Notes: generated from the sequence alone by a model not told the origin. DNA of 64,000 bases from Cladobotryum mycophilum (GCA_036429605.1 CM071591.1:2480001-2544000), one strand, 5' to 3'; shown: positions 35,291 through 48,938, counted from the first letter of the stretch. Made by a program: numbers and translations.

Positions 35291-38200
35291 CGAAGAGAAG
35301 AGCTTTGCGCACGGTTAACCATATTTTTCAAGAGCTCCCGCCTCCCGGCGTGCCGATAGAAAGTGGACACCTGTGCCGTGTCAATGGTATTCACCTCCTC
35401 CACTCTAACCAAGGAAAACGCGAATCGATTAGGGCGGCCCAGGGATGTTCTGCGCAAGGGCGCTTTCCCACGTGTTGGGATGCTTTTGATCAAGCTGGAC
35501 GACGACGAGTGCCGAAAGCGATTGGTTTTCGCATTCAGCCGAGAAGACAGTTTAACCATACTATGAGGAATATGAGAACCAATGATTAACGAGAAAAGCC
35601 TGGAATGGTAATTAATACGGTATCATTCCATCGCTTTTGTCCGGGATCAACTTCCCCCTTGATCATACCACCCCAAATCCAGAAACGGGCATTTCAGGAG
35701 AGCCAGTCGGGTTCGAACAAAGTTTGATTGAGACGATTGGCACTAAACTGGTGGTCGGAATTTTTATAACGTGAAACAAGGCACGGATTCAAATCCTGGG
35801 TTCATTACAACGGAGAATTCCGCAAGAGCTGGTGTGAAGGCTAGTCAAGCAAAAGGGCGGATGCCAATTTTGTTTCCTCTTCAATGGCCAAGGCGAAATG
35901 GCACCTTTGTTTTCAGGTTTGAACAGGTACGACATGGTCAATCCCAGCCTGTCTTTCTCAAGTCTGTAACCAGGCCGTGTGCGGTTCCAAATATGGCAGT
36001 GTTTGCTACGAACACTTAGCCTCTCACATTTTGTCTCACATTTTGGACGAAGAAGCCCCTTTACTTGAAAGCAAACCCATTCTATTACCAATCTTTTTCC
36101 AGGCCTGAACCTGAGCTACGCATACGGAATACACGTATCTCATGCGCTTGTACGAATGGGTCTTATCTCTTGGTGGATGATCTTTCTGTGCTTCCATGTT
36201 TCAACCGCATTGGTCGTTTTTGTTTGGGAGATGAAAGTCGCCGGCATCAAGGCTATGACTAAGATATTGGCTATTTTCCCTCAGTAGCATTGTACAACCG
36301 CAGGACGAGCCCCATCCGGCTTTGGTTTTTGCCAGAAGGGACAGGCAAAGAGTACAAGTACATATTGTTGGTGTGGATATCCAAAAATCTGCTGTGGAGA
36401 TGTCGCAGCCTGCGGCTGTCGCTAATACGGTCCCCGCTTGATATCGCCAAATATTTCTTGGTTCTGCACTGGATCTTGTCCAAAGCAAGGCGAAGTTTGT
36501 GCTTACACAGTTCTAGGAGATTACATGGTGGCCAGGACGTCGGATCTTCCGATCTTGTTTCATACATCTGATGTCATCGCTTTGTTTGGTCTTTGAGGAT
36601 TGTCCTAAGGTTCGGCCTGAGGCGACATGTTGGACATGAAACTGCATATCCGATGATCAAGATGTGGTCTACCCTATCATCTTGCAAACAGCTGGCGGCC
36701 CGTGTCAACAAAAGAAAATACGAACAATGATGCGTCGTGCCGATAATGGAGCTGCACAGAATGCGTCTTGGTAGGGAATTGCATGGCAATATAACGCGGT
36801 GGGCTATTTCGAGCCACAGGTTGTCGGCAAAGACGTTTCATGGGAATTAGGATACATGACCACGAGGTGGCTTATTGCACGAGGGAGCACAGCCGGCCTA
36901 CGGTTGTGTCACCACAGCCCACAAAAAAAGTAAATGTTTATTAACATCAACTGACCAAGATGTATGTGCTGTTTACTCAAATAACATTCAATATTCGGGG
37001 CCATGCTGGTACGGTCTGGGGATCCTACCTGCATGGTGGTGCAGTGGAGAGGGAGGGTCGGCATGGAGTCGGCATGGACTCGGGTGGAGTTGGAAGTTTT
37101 CTCGTCATGTTGTATGTAGACGAGAGAGCACGAGCGCGGCTTTTGGCGATGACGGGCGGAATTGCTCCCCTGAAACAAGATGATTCGACAATCACGAGAG
37201 CGAGGAGAAGAGTGTTGGTTGAAGACTGACCCAAGGCGAGAAGAGCCTCACAGATCTGAACCACCAACCCGGAACACGCCATGGCTGGACGGACTGATCA
37301 GACCTGCATAGGGTTGAGATGCCTCACCACGGGCTTACACAAGGCATTTACCCTACATATTATATACTATGTGGATTATAAGCTGCCTCGCGCCCGGTAG
37401 GTGTGCTTGTTGTTACGTACTTTACACATACACATAAAACATACAAGTACGAGGTAGCCTATCCATCCTATCCATCCATCCTACCTCGCAGCATTTGTTT
37501 CCCCACGCAGCCGGTGTGTGATGATGGCCAAGAGAAATGGGTGGCAAAACAAAAGCCCCCAGGCTGTTTTCCTTTCCTGGTTTCGTGTGATTTCTCTTGG
37601 CGGCAAAAGCAGTTTTTAGTGTCAGCAAATGAGGGTCTCCATGTAATGCAAGACACGTCAGGCCTATGGGCCAGGCCAGCTATTCGTGGTGCCAATTGGC
37701 AATCCCTGCTAGGATGGCTGCAGGTAGAGCTGCGCAACCTAGATCGTGGCGGGCGAAGAGGAGAAGGAAAGAAAAGAAAAGAAAAGAAAAAAGAGTTGAT
37801 ATATTGTTTTTTTCTTTGGCTTGTTGTTGCCGTGGAGTCCCATGGGCCCCTTGCTGTATGACGGACTTTGGTTTTTTCTTCTTCTTGCCCTTTCTTCTTC
37901 CTTTTCTTTTCTTTCCTTTTGTCTTTTCTTTGTTTTGTTTCCTTGAATAGGTTGGTTGGTTGGTGATGGGCGTGTCTTTTTTTAATCTGGTTGCCTCTGG
38001 GGATGCCAAGACTGTGTGTGTGTGTGAGTGATGTGATTACTAGGATTGGTACGGGCTGATATTGTCGAATCAGTCATTGAGAGCGAGAGACATTTCGGTG
38101 ACGAGAGGAGGCCCTCTTGTTTCAAACCTGTCATGTCATGACGCTCTCAGCAGCAAGCAGTCAAGCATCCGGCTTACAAGTAGGTTTGCTGGCTGGCTGT

Positions 38201-39412
38201 CTGTCTGCCCACGTGATTCATCGTCATCTCCATCTCCCATCTCAAGTTTAGTTTTCTTCATCTCGAGATTCAGATGATCGTCATCAATTTGTCTTAGGTT
38301 TGATTAGCTTCACGGCACTTTTCGTAAAATCGAGAGTTTTTATTTAATTAGCTTGGAAGCTTCTTGTTGTTTTAGTAGTATGGAGTAGTGGTGGTGTGAG
38401 TAGTGGTGGGTGGTGGGTGGTGGGAACAGCCACACATCGTGTCCAATTGTACTCTGTACAGGTACCGAGTTACTACCTAATAGCGGAGCTATACCGCTGC
38501 TGCGCGTTCCGTCCATTCAGCACCAACACCAGCACCAGCTCCAGCACCAGCCATAAACAAGTTTCAAGGCCCAAGTCGGTGACAGCATCAAACTTTGTCT
38601 CATCATCCAGCTCAAAAAAGGTTCCATTGCCGGGCAGCTTTTTATATGTTTACCTGGAACCTGTTGGGCAATCTCCCCTCACACCCATTCTAACTCTCAC
38701 TCTTTCCCCACGCAAGATCTAATCGTTGATAAAAGATAGTATCATCTTCTTCAAGTATTTTGTTGCCACCTTTGTTTTGCTGGATAACCACCACCACCAC
38801 CCCTGTCAGACCCCGTGGGCTGCAAGGGATCCTCCCCCCCGGCTAGATTGCCAATTCACCTTGCAGAACGACGAGCCACCGATGAATTGGTTGTGACCTA
38901 GAGCGGGAAACATTGAAAGATTTGGCCCCCCCCTGACCGCCTCTGCGGCCTACTCGTCCATCTACGCGCCGGCATTTCAGTCGTGAGAACCGCTTACCCA
39001 GAAAAAGATACGCAACGAAAAAAACGAAGCATTCGGGAACAAAGCGTTAGGTTAGGTTACCTTACCTCTTTACCTTGCCATACGATCAGAACACCCTCCT
39101 CCCCCCGCCAATCTCGAACCCACCTCGTTGCCCCCAAATCCGCCACCACGGCATTGGAAAGACCCAATTGCTTGCTACCAACATTGTTTTGATTGAAGAA
39201 ACACGACGTGATTCGAAGAAGACGATTATCTAAGACGAATTACATACATATACAAGCTAGAAGAGGAATACGGGCAGTAGGAGAGGGGGAAAAGAAAGAA
39301 AGAAAGAAAGAGATAGAGAAAGAGCCCGGAAGCGCACCGGGCTGCGCTTGAAGCAGCAAAAAAGTCTTTTTTGGGACGATATTTTTTAAAAAAAAACAGC
39401 ATATAAGACAAC

Positions 39413-41710
39413 ATGAGCGCAGAGGAGGAGACAACAACCCCGCCGCCCAATGGGACGGAAACGAAGCCTACCCCTTCGACCAATGCCCCTCCAGCATCTA
39501 CCAAGCCCTCCACGAAAAGCTTTATTCCTCTAGTAACTGTTGTCGACTTCCATCATGCTCGTGGACCCGAGGTTGAAAGCTGGTTCGGTGTGGAGGAGGG
39601 TGTTGACCCAGCTGTCAAGTATGGATGGTCATTACTACCCTTCATGGCATTGAGTGACGGAGCCCATGCGTAAGCTGTCATGTTGCTTCCCTTGCCGCAA
39701 CAATACGCTGACCTGTTTTAGCTCCGAGGAAGACTTCTCATACTTTACCCTGTTACGACCCGAGACAAACGAAGAACCAGCAACCTCACTCTTTGGCATA
39801 GCGTGCACTCGACAACTAGATTCCTCCCAGCTCATCAACCGACCCCCCGACGTAACTCGCTCGACTGTTCAAAAGGCTGTTGTTGTAATAGCAGACAGCC
39901 CCGAATTCTTTGGCGTGCTGAGGGAGCGCCTTAGTGTGGTCACCCAAGTATGGTTTGCTCAGAGGGAGTTTACAGATGTGGATATTCTACGCAGCTTCCA
40001 GGAGAGCCTCGCCGATGAGAAGGCCCGTGGCCTCCTGGCTGATGGGTCACAGCGGGATCAGTATCTGGGTATGAGTCTGCGGGAACTCATCCACGAATTT
40101 AAGTGGCAAGCTTTAGTATTGCTCAAATGCTGCCTGCTTCAGCCCAAGGTTAGTCGCCGCCATGAGCGAAACCAATTTCGAGGGGGAAAGCTAACAGGTC
40201 GCAGATGTTATTTTTCGGGTCACGATGCGATAGATTATGCATGGTTCAATTTTCCCTCATCTCATTAATACCCGGTCTCATTCGAAATCTTCATGATTGT
40301 GCAGACCCAGAGTTGGATAGTTATGAGAAGAAGCTGGCGCAACCGACGAGTTTGCAGAGTAGTAATCGCAACTCGCTTTTGACCTTTATGGGTCTCCCGC
40401 TGCAGATATTTGGCAAGGTATGTCACTTTGCGGCCCCCAATTCGAGCTCGAACCGGAACGCGATCTAATGTCTGAGACAGGGTAGCTTTTTCGGACCTTA
40501 TACGCCACTGCAGCAGCTTGATATGTTGGCAGACGTTGGCACCAAGTCATATCTCGTTGGCAGCACTAACTCGTTACTTCTCCAACAAAAAGACCGTTAT
40601 AGCGATATTCTCATCAACCTTGACGACAACACTATCAACATCACATCAGCATCTCTGAGAATGGCCTTGGCGTTAACTGCTGCTGATAGGAGGTGGATAG
40701 ACTTCCTCACACAGGAGGTGAACGAAACCTGGGATGAAACCAATCCTGGCAGGCCAAAGACGATGCGGTACGCAGGAAGTGAGGAATACATCAGATCGCA
40801 ATTTGAATCCTATGTCATCGGTCTTATTTCCTCTGTCAAGTATCACAACTACATCGCTGTCAACGCAGGTGGCATCTACGCCTCTGCCGAGGGAGATCCG
40901 GCCGTTGACTTTGGCCTGGATTGGGTTGACGCCTGGATGCGAACGGAAAACTACCGCATGTGGGATGCCAACACCGATACGAACCTCTTTGCCGTCTCTG
41001 AACCAAAGCATCCATGTGCTGGCGGTCTTACCATTGAGGATGTACAGCGTCGTATAACCGAGCAGGTGAAGGACCTCCATATCGATGAGCGTCTTGCACA
41101 GGGTCGGGATATTCTAGGGCGAAACCTTGCTGCGGGGCGTGAGAAGGCATCTACCATGCTTAACAAGATTTATTCAGATATGGAGTATATGCGCGAAGCG
41201 CAACGCAAGAAAGCCGAGGAGCAGGCAAGACTACATGGAACCAACGGCCATCACGGGTCCGTGGATCTGACCAGACATAGCCAAGGTGGGCAGACTGTCG
41301 GCAGCAGAGCCGGTGCCTACATGGCTAGCTGGGCCTCCTGGGCCGGCGAGAAGCGAAAGACTGGAGGTTGGGGCTCTAGCTGGGGCAAGAAGTCATCCAA
41401 GTCACCGTCGACGCCGACGAGTCCCATTGATAGAGACTATCACTTTGTCAGCCCTCTGAGCTCGAGGACTGCTTCTACTGAAGATAATGGCAAGTCATAT
41501 CGTCCCATGACGCAGGGGTCCTTTAGCGAGAGCATTCTCTCAGGTTCAAGCGACAGGCCGGACACGGCATCCTCCATCGCGGACGCCACACCCCTCGTAG
41601 AAAAGAACGGCACAGCATCAGATGCTCCGCATCTACCACATTCAAGGCACAACAGCGAAGAGGACGGGTTTCAGAAAGAGCGGTTAATCGGTGCCCAGAG
41701 CGCCGATTAG
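39413..41710 (+). CDS. AVL9: AVL9, late secretory pathway DENN-family protein
   Basis: Conserved eukaryotic protein acting in export from the Golgi to the cell surface; the DENN-like fold suggests a role with Rab-type GTPases. Four exons, 39413-39669, 39722-40148, 40205-40417 and 40481-41710 (introns 52, 56 and 63 nt), give 708 residues. After a Pro/Thr-rich N-terminus the family opening FIPLVTVVDFHHARGPEVE-WF appears, then WSLLPFMALSDGAH, LFGIACTRQ, QKAVVVI, LLKCCLLQPK-MLFFGSRCDRLC, SLISLIPGL, PLQIFGKG-SFFGPYTPLQQLDML and SYLVGSTNSLL. The C-terminal 150 residues are Ser/Gly-rich and probably disordered. The gene is convergent with CUL1. Junction phases all fit. Confidence 0.93.
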
Positions 41711-42681
41711 GCACACAGCACATACACTGTCCAATCGAAACAGAAAGAAAAAACGCCAGAAACACAAAAAAGGAAAGGAAAGGAAAGGAAAGAAGGAAAG
41801 CAAGAGAGAAAGATATCACGACCGTCTAAGGCATTGGCATGAAAGGGAAGGGAAATGGGAAAACAACATGGTCAAAAAAAAAAACAAGGGAACCTATACT
41901 AATTTGCATGGGAGTATACATGATGGAAAGCGAGGGTTTTTCTCTCTCTCTTTATACTAGGTAGCAACAACGACCACTTTACTGGGGGGTTTCTTCGTGT
42001 TTTTTTTGTAACGAAAGCATATTAATGATTGGAAATGACATGGTTTTTTGGACTTGATGAATTTTACTTTTAAAGTTTTATTTTATTTTACAATAATTTT
42101 GTTTCGTCGTGATGTATTTGGAAACTTATTTCGTCGCCATCACCAACAAGGCTCGTGATACAACCATATGAGATTAGTCCGAGGACGCTTGGGTCAAAGG
42201 TATAAACTTGGACGTTTTCAGACTAATATCACAGCATTATCCTAAACGGCTTCATTATTTCCTTGTCAGCCTTGTCCCATCATGTTTGGCTGTTTGATCA
42301 TCACGACATTCATCTAAACCCTTGGTTCTTAGTGCACAGGGAAGAAGCAAGGCAAAGGAAACAGAGTAGGGCACAGCAGCAGCAAAACACAAACAAGTAT
42401 AACAATAGTCCTCCATTTCCATTTCATAATAGCGGAAGTAGGCTATGTCTAGTCGTTAAAACCCAGATCCCGCCTTCGCCCGCCAGTCTCTTTCCAGCTA
42501 GATGATGATTAAAGAATATCCGCATTCGCTCATACACATCCTTTCCCAAAACCTCCCAATTTCCGGAGATGACCCAATTCTACCCGACGTTGCCCGACTG
42601 CATCAAAGGAATCAACGTTCTTGTATGGAGAATAATAGCGCCTTAACAACGCCACAACACAATCCCGGACGTGATGCAATT
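41711..42681. other. convergent 3' spacer AVL9/CUL1
   Basis: 970 bases with no supported gene. It contains A-rich and GGAAA-rich 3' UTR-like sequence just after AVL9 and T-rich stretches around 42000-42110. Confidence 0.6.
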
Positions 42682-45253
42682 TTATGCCAGATAACCCAGC
42701 TCATCGTCATCGAGACGCTCCAAATACTCCTTGTCTAGGAGAATCTCTATGCACTTCTTGATGTCGGCCACCTTGGGAACAAATCGAGAGCGAATCTGGT
42801 TAATGGTTTCGCTGACGAGTTGAGTGTGCTTCATCTTCTTTCGTGCCTTCATGATACGGACAATTGCAGACTATGACTATGATTAGTATTTACTCTCGTA
42901 ATCGAGGTCGAGGTATTTCTTTTTCTTTTACTTACCTGCAAAACGAGTTTGCGGTCTTCCTCAATCGTCTTGTTTGTTTCAACCTCTTCTTGCTTGGCCT
43001 CCTTGACACCGCCGAGGTTAAGGTTGACCCGAATCTTCTTGCTCTTGAAGTCATAGTTGAGCGAGAATGACTTGCCAGGACCGGGCTTGTCTCCGCCCTC
43101 CATCAGGAGCACCTTGGCCTTTAGGATTACGGCCAGGGCTTGGTCCAGCACTTCAGTGCTGAGCTGAGTAACACTGACGATGTCGTCGTAAGTGTAGGTA
43201 TCCTTCTCATTAAAGAGAAGTAGGATGGCCATTTGGTAAATAGAGACCTGGAAGGTATATGGTGTCTTGCTGTTCTTACAGTAACCAGCCTTGATCTCGC
43301 CCTTGCACAGATGCCATAGCCATGTCAATTTCCTGCCATCATGCTTGTGCTTGTAGAATCGCACAAATCTGTCGATTTCTGTTGAGATTTCAGATGGGGC
43401 TACAAAATGTGTGCTAGGTGGTGTCAGTGGCCAGAAACCGGTTCCTAGAATCGAGAATGTCGAATCAACCGCCTTCAGATTTCCGACGGTCTCCAGGTGG
43501 TCTCGGAATTCTTTATTGAGATCCTTGGATATCTGCATGTCTTGGAACATGCGTTGTAGCTTATTGGTGTATTCAAAACCGCACGCTTCCTTGAGTTTGC
43601 TGATCATACTAGTCTCAGCATCATCCGACGACGAGTTGCTGTGAACCAGACGTCTTGCCAGCATACGCGAATAGAACTTCTGGAAGACATCCTTATCTTC
43701 AATGTATTTGAAGACAGTCATGATCTGAGTCAGGGTCCGCTCCAGATCAGCTTCCTCAATGCTTGTGGTGCTCTTTCGGAGAAGAACATCAGTGTACTTG
43801 GCCAACAGTTCTGGCGACTTGTTGGAACCAGACTTGCACACTTCGTTGCGGTTGACAAACTCCCTGCAGGCATTATCCAGGGATCGGGTGAATTCAGGCT
43901 CATCTTTGAAGGCCCTCTTAACCAACCCTTGGTACTGTGTGTGTATTTCGAGGAGGGCATCAACATAGACCTTGGGCTCAAGCTTGTCTCCTTCTGATGA
44001 CTGAACCTTTTGCACCGCAGCCAAGCCTGCTTTTCTGACATGGGTCTCAAATCTGGTCCTCAAAGGCTCGAGTCCATCGGGGATTCTGGCTAGGAGGTTA
44101 TACATCCTGGCCATGTCTTCCTCTCGGTCGTTATCCAAGAGGACCTGGAATTCTTCTCGTAGTAGCGCTGAGTGGTCCGCGATAAGGGCTTGATTGCAGC
44201 ATTTCTTCAAGGGGATGGCAATGTCCAGATGGAGATACATCTTGACACGCTCCTCTTCTTCGTCCAGCCGTGCCTCAGCCTTCTTCATGTATTCGACAAC
44301 GCTATTTTCGGCAACGAACTGTTTGGATTCGGCCTGGTAGAAGTCCTTGGTAGCAGAAAGGAAGGGGCGCTCAAAGTGGAATCGGTAGACGTCCAGAGTC
44401 GACTTTGAGGGATCGGCTTCATCTAGGCCGAGAGATACGAACGAATCAACGACCTGCTTGATCTGACCATGTTCGATAGTCTCGCCATTTCGCTGCTTTT
44501 CCACCAACTTCAACACAGCCTCCATTACCTTTTCCGATACGTTGGCGAACAGCACCTTGCGCCACTGCACGAGGTGAAGCGTGTAGACATCGTAGATATT
44601 CTTCTTGCCTTCATCAATCTCACGCTTCACCCAGTGTCGATTAAGGTACTGGAATAAGTGATGGACGTATTTGGCGGCAACGGTATATCGATCCCACTCC
44701 TTGATGTAGTAAGTCAACAAGGCCTCGTCTGTGTGGGCCCTGGACTCTGTAACCAGGCTTTCTAGGTGCTCTTTCAAGTATGCGATCAGGTGGTTGTAGA
44801 GGTCCTCGCCGAGAAGATGAGCTGCCAAAGTGAGAGCACATGTTAGAAACAGAACGCTAGAAAGAAGGAGAAGAAGGGGCTTGTGTCAACATACCTCCAC
44901 GGTGACCCGAATGCATCGTAGGTCCACCGAAGCCAACAGCCTTTTGTGAGGTACAGAAATTGTGAACAGCACTGAGTTAGGTGAGCATGGTGATCAGCAT
45001 ACACCGAGGGCAGCAGGAGAGGGGCGGGGAGGAGAGGAGGCGTACGTATATATTCCCATGTACATCTGCATATCCATTCCCTGGTTAAGATCGTTCATGA
45101 TGCGTCTTATGCCATCTTGCAGGTACTTCCAGCTATGGAGAGTCAGCATTCCAGTGCTTGAATATCGACACGAGAGTCAACTTACGTTGCATCGATATCC
45201 TCACGGTTTGGAACCGGAGGAAGATGGTTTGGACCACCCATTCTCGCTACCAT
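42682..45253 (-). CDS. CUL1: cullin 1 (Cdc53-type SCF scaffold)
   Basis: Scaffold of SCF ubiquitin ligases, binding Skp1/F-box proteins at its N-terminus and the RING protein at its C-terminus. Five exons: 45253-45186, 45132-45046, 44971-44895, 44821-42936 and 42870-42682, with introns of 53, 74, 74 and 65 nt, give 768 residues. The N-terminus has TWKYLQDGIRRIMND and YTAVHNFCTSQK (Skp1-binding cullin repeat). The cullin homology domain shows YIEDKDVFQKFYSRMLARRLVHS, DAETSMISKLKEACGFEYTNKLQRMFQDM and YQMAILLLFN. The neddylation lysine is Lys714 in IVRIMKARKKMKH, at the start of the last exon. The end ELGYLA is the usual cullin terminus. A second in-frame ATG four codons later is an alternative start. 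It partners in principle with the F-box-like protein at 9.3 kb. Confidence 0.96.
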
Positions 45254-46775
45254 AATCGACTAAAAGAAAGGCAATGATGCCTATCGAAGGGGAGGGGGGT
45301 TGAAGGCGGGGTGTAGGCAACCCTGTCGGCGGCTCGCGTGGCCAAATCGTTCAAATGGGTAGGCTGGGGAAGGAGAGTCGTCGTAGAAACAGTCGCTGGG
45401 ACTGCGGAGCGGGGAATGTAATGGTAGAACAAATATTGAGTATATTCCGGCGAGGTTGATGGAAAGAGGTGAAATTGGTAAAGGTGATGAAGATCTCGTC
45501 CGAAGATTGCTGCTAACGAGCGCGGCGGTGTTGAGTAGGCGGCTCTGCGAACTGACTACAGCAGCACCGAAAATCAAAGGGCGGCTGTGGTTGCAATCAA
45601 ACGAAAAAGCGACGGTATGGATGGATGGATGGATGCGGGAGAGAGAGAGAGAGAGAAAGAAATGAAGCCGACGAATAATGATTCTGCCCTTTTGTCCGTC
45701 GGTCGTCGAGGAAAGATGGACGAGAGAGGCTCGGGAACAAAAACAAACTGACAGACTGGACTGGACGTAATGATGAGGGATCAGGAAGTAGGATCAGGCA
45801 GTCAGACCCCAACTTCAATGGAGCTGGTCTCAGTACTGACCCAGTGAGTGAGTGAGTGAGTGAGTGGGTGAGTGGCAGTGGGCGACTGGGTACTAGGTAG
45901 GTGTGGGTGTGGGTGTGGGTGTGGGCTTGGCTGGCTTCCAGGTTTCGTTTGCCTGGTTTGCTTAGGCAGTCCGTCCAGCAGCGCCAGCAGGCCAGCAAGG
46001 CACCTGTGCTAAAAGGCGGGACTTGGGCTGAAATAGGAATAGCGTTCCCTTTGTACCTTGAGCCAGCCGAGCCGGACAAGCAAGACAAGCTTTACTGGAT
46101 TAAATACTTGTAAAGACGGCGGCTGGAGCTTGATCGAGTTTTGAATAGGCACCCAAACATGGAGAAGGGCCTGGAATACAGTAGTGACGACGACGATGAT
46201 GATGGTGATGATGACAACGATAATGATGATGCCGCGAAGCCATGGCCTTGCAATAAAATTTTCAAATAAAATAGATTTCAAAGTTCACTCCGCCCACTCC
46301 TAGGTTGTTACGTTATCTTATTGCAAAAAGCATATATCTGCACAAGTGACTAATCATGCATTTTATGCCCGTTTATTCCCTCCCTTCGCATGTCCTTCGT
46401 CTGTCTCTCCCTCCCTTCATCGACCATCAAGAGAGTCAATCACGTCAAGAATAACAAGTCGGTGAGTTTAGTTCAAGCCGGGCCTTTTTTCTTCTTCTTT
46501 CTTTTCTTCTTCTTATTCTTATTCTTAGGTATTCTTCATTGAAGCTGTTGATGACATGTAACATATTTACAAAGAATCGTACAGAAATTGTTTCTTCTTT
46601 CTGAATACGCTTCCCCCTTTTCCACTTGAAGCCTTCCAACCAATTAACTCCGTTCCCTCCCATTGTATTATGACAAATTGCCATCCGTGTTCAAACGCTC
46701 CCATCAAACGCCTAATTCGACCAAACCCCAATCTCCAAAACCCACTCGAGACACTGATAAGTCTGCATACAAACA
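45254..46775. other. spacer with microsatellites; CUL1 5' flank
   Basis: About 1.5 kb without a supported gene. It holds several short tandem repeats: TGGA repeats and (GA)n near 45615-45660, GTGA repeats at 45844-45866, GTGTGG repeats at 45899-45925 and a GAT/GAC-rich stretch at 46185-46231. The left side must contain the CUL1 promoter; the right end is the 3' region of the SRF1-like gene. Confidence 0.6.
45844..45925. repeat. compound microsatellite (GTGA)n ... (GTGTGG)n
   Basis: Five to six GTGA copies, a 30-base interruption, then about four GTGTGG copies. Confidence 0.85.
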
Positions 46776-47991
46776 CTATTCATCGTCATCGTCATCGTCG
46801 TCCCCACCACCTAGTTTTACAACAGTTCGGAAAATGTTCATCGTAAAGTTGATGGACCAGGAGAGGAGTCCGAGTAGCATAACACCGGCCAGAGCTTTGG
46901 TCAAGGCCACTATGCTGGAGCCACCCAAGGTGTGGTAGACAACCGTCTCAAAAGCCAAGGCTGTGCTCGCCGACTTGAAAATGATGAAAAACAAGTCTAG
47001 CAATATGAGGGAAATCTTGTTGACCGCAGAGCGCAGCCCAAGCGGCTTTCCTGTTAGTTCATCCCATATGGTATATGCGATGAACGGAATGGCCACGCAG
47101 TCTATAACCACAGCTACCACTGACTGAGTTCGCTCGGCGCTATCCTTTTCCACGGCATCCTCTAGCTGAAAGAGCCGTGCCGAAAGACCAAGAGCCATGA
47201 TTGAGGTGATCATAACGACTAGTCGGAAGAGTATCGGGGCGAGGGAGCTGCGCATCATCTGTTTCCATATGACCTTTGATAGCTTCATCGTCTTCCTTCG
47301 TCGCGACAGCCTCGGCCTTATTGGATCAAATGGCGTTCCGCCCTTTTGGTTGAAATTCGGCTGCAGTTCATCGAGGTACTCTGGAGCGACAACCTTGCTC
47401 TTTTCGTTTGGCGCGTGACCCCAGGCCGATGACTGTATAAACTCGTTCCAAGCCATGGCAGGCTGTCTTGGTTTGGAGCTATAGGCCGAGACTATAACTG
47501 GCTCGGCATTTCGAAGGTGATCCCATTGTCTCCCACGTCTTGGCGCGCGGCCATACCTGAGGAAGTGCCGAAATCTAGATGGGTCTTCCTGGGGCGGTCC
47601 CAGCTCTGGGTCATCATTGGCGATAAATCCATCTCTGGAAACCCGACGCTGCGGTTCATAGGGGGTAGAGTTATGCTGTGGCCGGGCAGCTCGCACTGGA
47701 GGGTTTAAGAGACGTAGTTGTTCCTCGGATATGGAACCATAGCTCTGGTCATAAGTGGCGATCCACGCTGCGCGACGGTTGCTGTTAGTGTCTAGACCAC
47801 AAGAAAGAGAGAGAGAGAGAGCGAATTGCCCCCCTAAAAGAAAGTAGGAAAGTCATACGTGGTAATGATCTTGGAGGACGTAAGCGAGGAGCAGTATGAA
47901 CTGAGGACCCAGTCGAGGGGTTTGCCGAGCTAGAAGCTTCCGATGCACTGGAGACTCCTCCAGCAGTTCGCGGCGGCGATGCAGACGTCAT
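46776..47991 (-). CDS. SRF1-like membrane protein (putative regulator of phospholipase D)
   Basis: Two exons, 47991-47859 and 47767-46776 (91-nt intron), encode 374 residues. The N-terminal 170 residues are polar (Ser/Pro-rich, then LPPWIATYDQSYGSISEEQLRLL and KPRQPAMAWNEFIQSS). The C-terminal half has about four hydrophobic helices (LAPILFRLVVMITSIMALGL, SVVAVVIDCVAIPFIAYTIW, KISLILLDLFFIIFKSASTALAFE and LTKALAGVMLLGLLSW) and an acidic end of seven Asp and one Glu. This layout matches my recollection of the fungal Srf1 family, which in yeast regulates phospholipase D, but recognition is moderate; 'multi-pass membrane protein' is the safe reading. The start at 47991 is the first ATG that allows the in-phase splice; an in-frame ATG 27 codons upstream (48072) could extend it. 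Confidence 0.65.
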
Positions 47992-48938
47992 ATCGCCGTT
48001 GTAGAAGAAACCCGCGATTTCCGAACAAGGCAGCGCATAAATCAAACGCTTCGAAGAAGTGAGAGACGACACATACTCTCAGCAATTCTCGAAGGGGGCA
48101 GCGGGCGGTACAAATAAGTTATGCTATGTTGTTGTGTAAAAACATGCCTTGTTGCTTCCGGCGAGTTGTTAGGCTTACTTTAAGCACGAGGGTTAGCTCA
48201 TGACTTTCTTGATTGTTGAGCTGATGGTCACACGCCATGCTTGAACCAGGATCGTGAAGGAATGTACCTAAAAATGCCCTGGCAAGGTCCTTGAATTATG
48301 GGGGGAACCTTGACTGGTTTAAGCGTCATCGTCAAGTACCGCAGTCGGTACATGCCGCAGCATGTACTCTGTGTTAATTGATGTGGTGTGTACTGTGGTA
48401 CTCAAGCTATTTATGGCACATACTCACAGTGCCATCACTACTCACGCCCTCCAATTAACTTGTTACTCCATGTCACCTGACGGCGCGCTTTGCTTCTCCA
48501 AACACGCGATGGGAAGACCAGGCTAAGGTACGGTACCTCTTGCCGGCGTTTTGGTAATGGAACCATTCAAGATGTTTTCAACAACCCACGACGTCTTATC
48601 GTGAGTGGATTTGTCCTTTGCATCTCCAAAAAAAGAAGAAGAGAACCTGGCAAATCACCTTTTGTCTCCCGCGCTCTCTTTAATTACATACCATTTAATT
48701 TTCTTCTTTGCCGCATCGCATTCCGTCAATCGTTCCTTGCATATTATATAGCCCTTGCCTTTCTTGCGCAAAAAGTCATCTGTCGCGTCGCCTACTCACC
48801 TGTCGCGGTCCCGCATCCCGTATGCTCCCATATCGACATGAATTCGTCAACATAGCTACTGTGAAGACGATTTGTTCAACAGAATCGCCTCATAATTAAA
48901 TCGATATCGTGCGTTACAGAGTATCAATTTGCGCAAAA
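47992..48938. promoter_or_regulatory. divergent promoter region SRF1-like / ECM11-like
   Basis: About 950 bases between the two start codons. No supported gene. An open frame of 121 codons at 48490-48855 lacks any family feature. I could not name a specific factor site. Confidence 0.5.

Larger units (their letters stand above)
30948..39412. other. 8.4-kb gene-poor region
   Basis: Between the G-alpha and AVL9 start codons I can support no gene. Open frames stay at or below about 137 codons and none shows a family motif. Content is not extremely A+T-rich, so there is no clear sign of repeat-induced mutation. It carries microsatellites (32525-32551 and 32700-32731), three perfect copies of the TACGGAGTA/TACTCCGTA 9-mer, TACCTA-type repeats near 33003-33050 and 34852-34872, and a nested inverted repeat at 34382-34429. 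Both ends must contain promoters. Long non-coding transcripts or fast-evolving small genes could be present and would be missed by eye. Confidence 0.55.

Noticed and set aside
35254..35559. 101-codon ATG frame (minus) in the gene-poor region, very basic
   Set aside because: Open frames of similar length overlap on the other strand, it contains the TACGGAGTA word, and there is no family match. It could be revisited with transcript data.
35771..35830. tRNA-like B-box (GATTCAAATCC)
   Set aside because: The flanking bases do not form a T-arm stem and no matching A-box or cloverleaf could be found.
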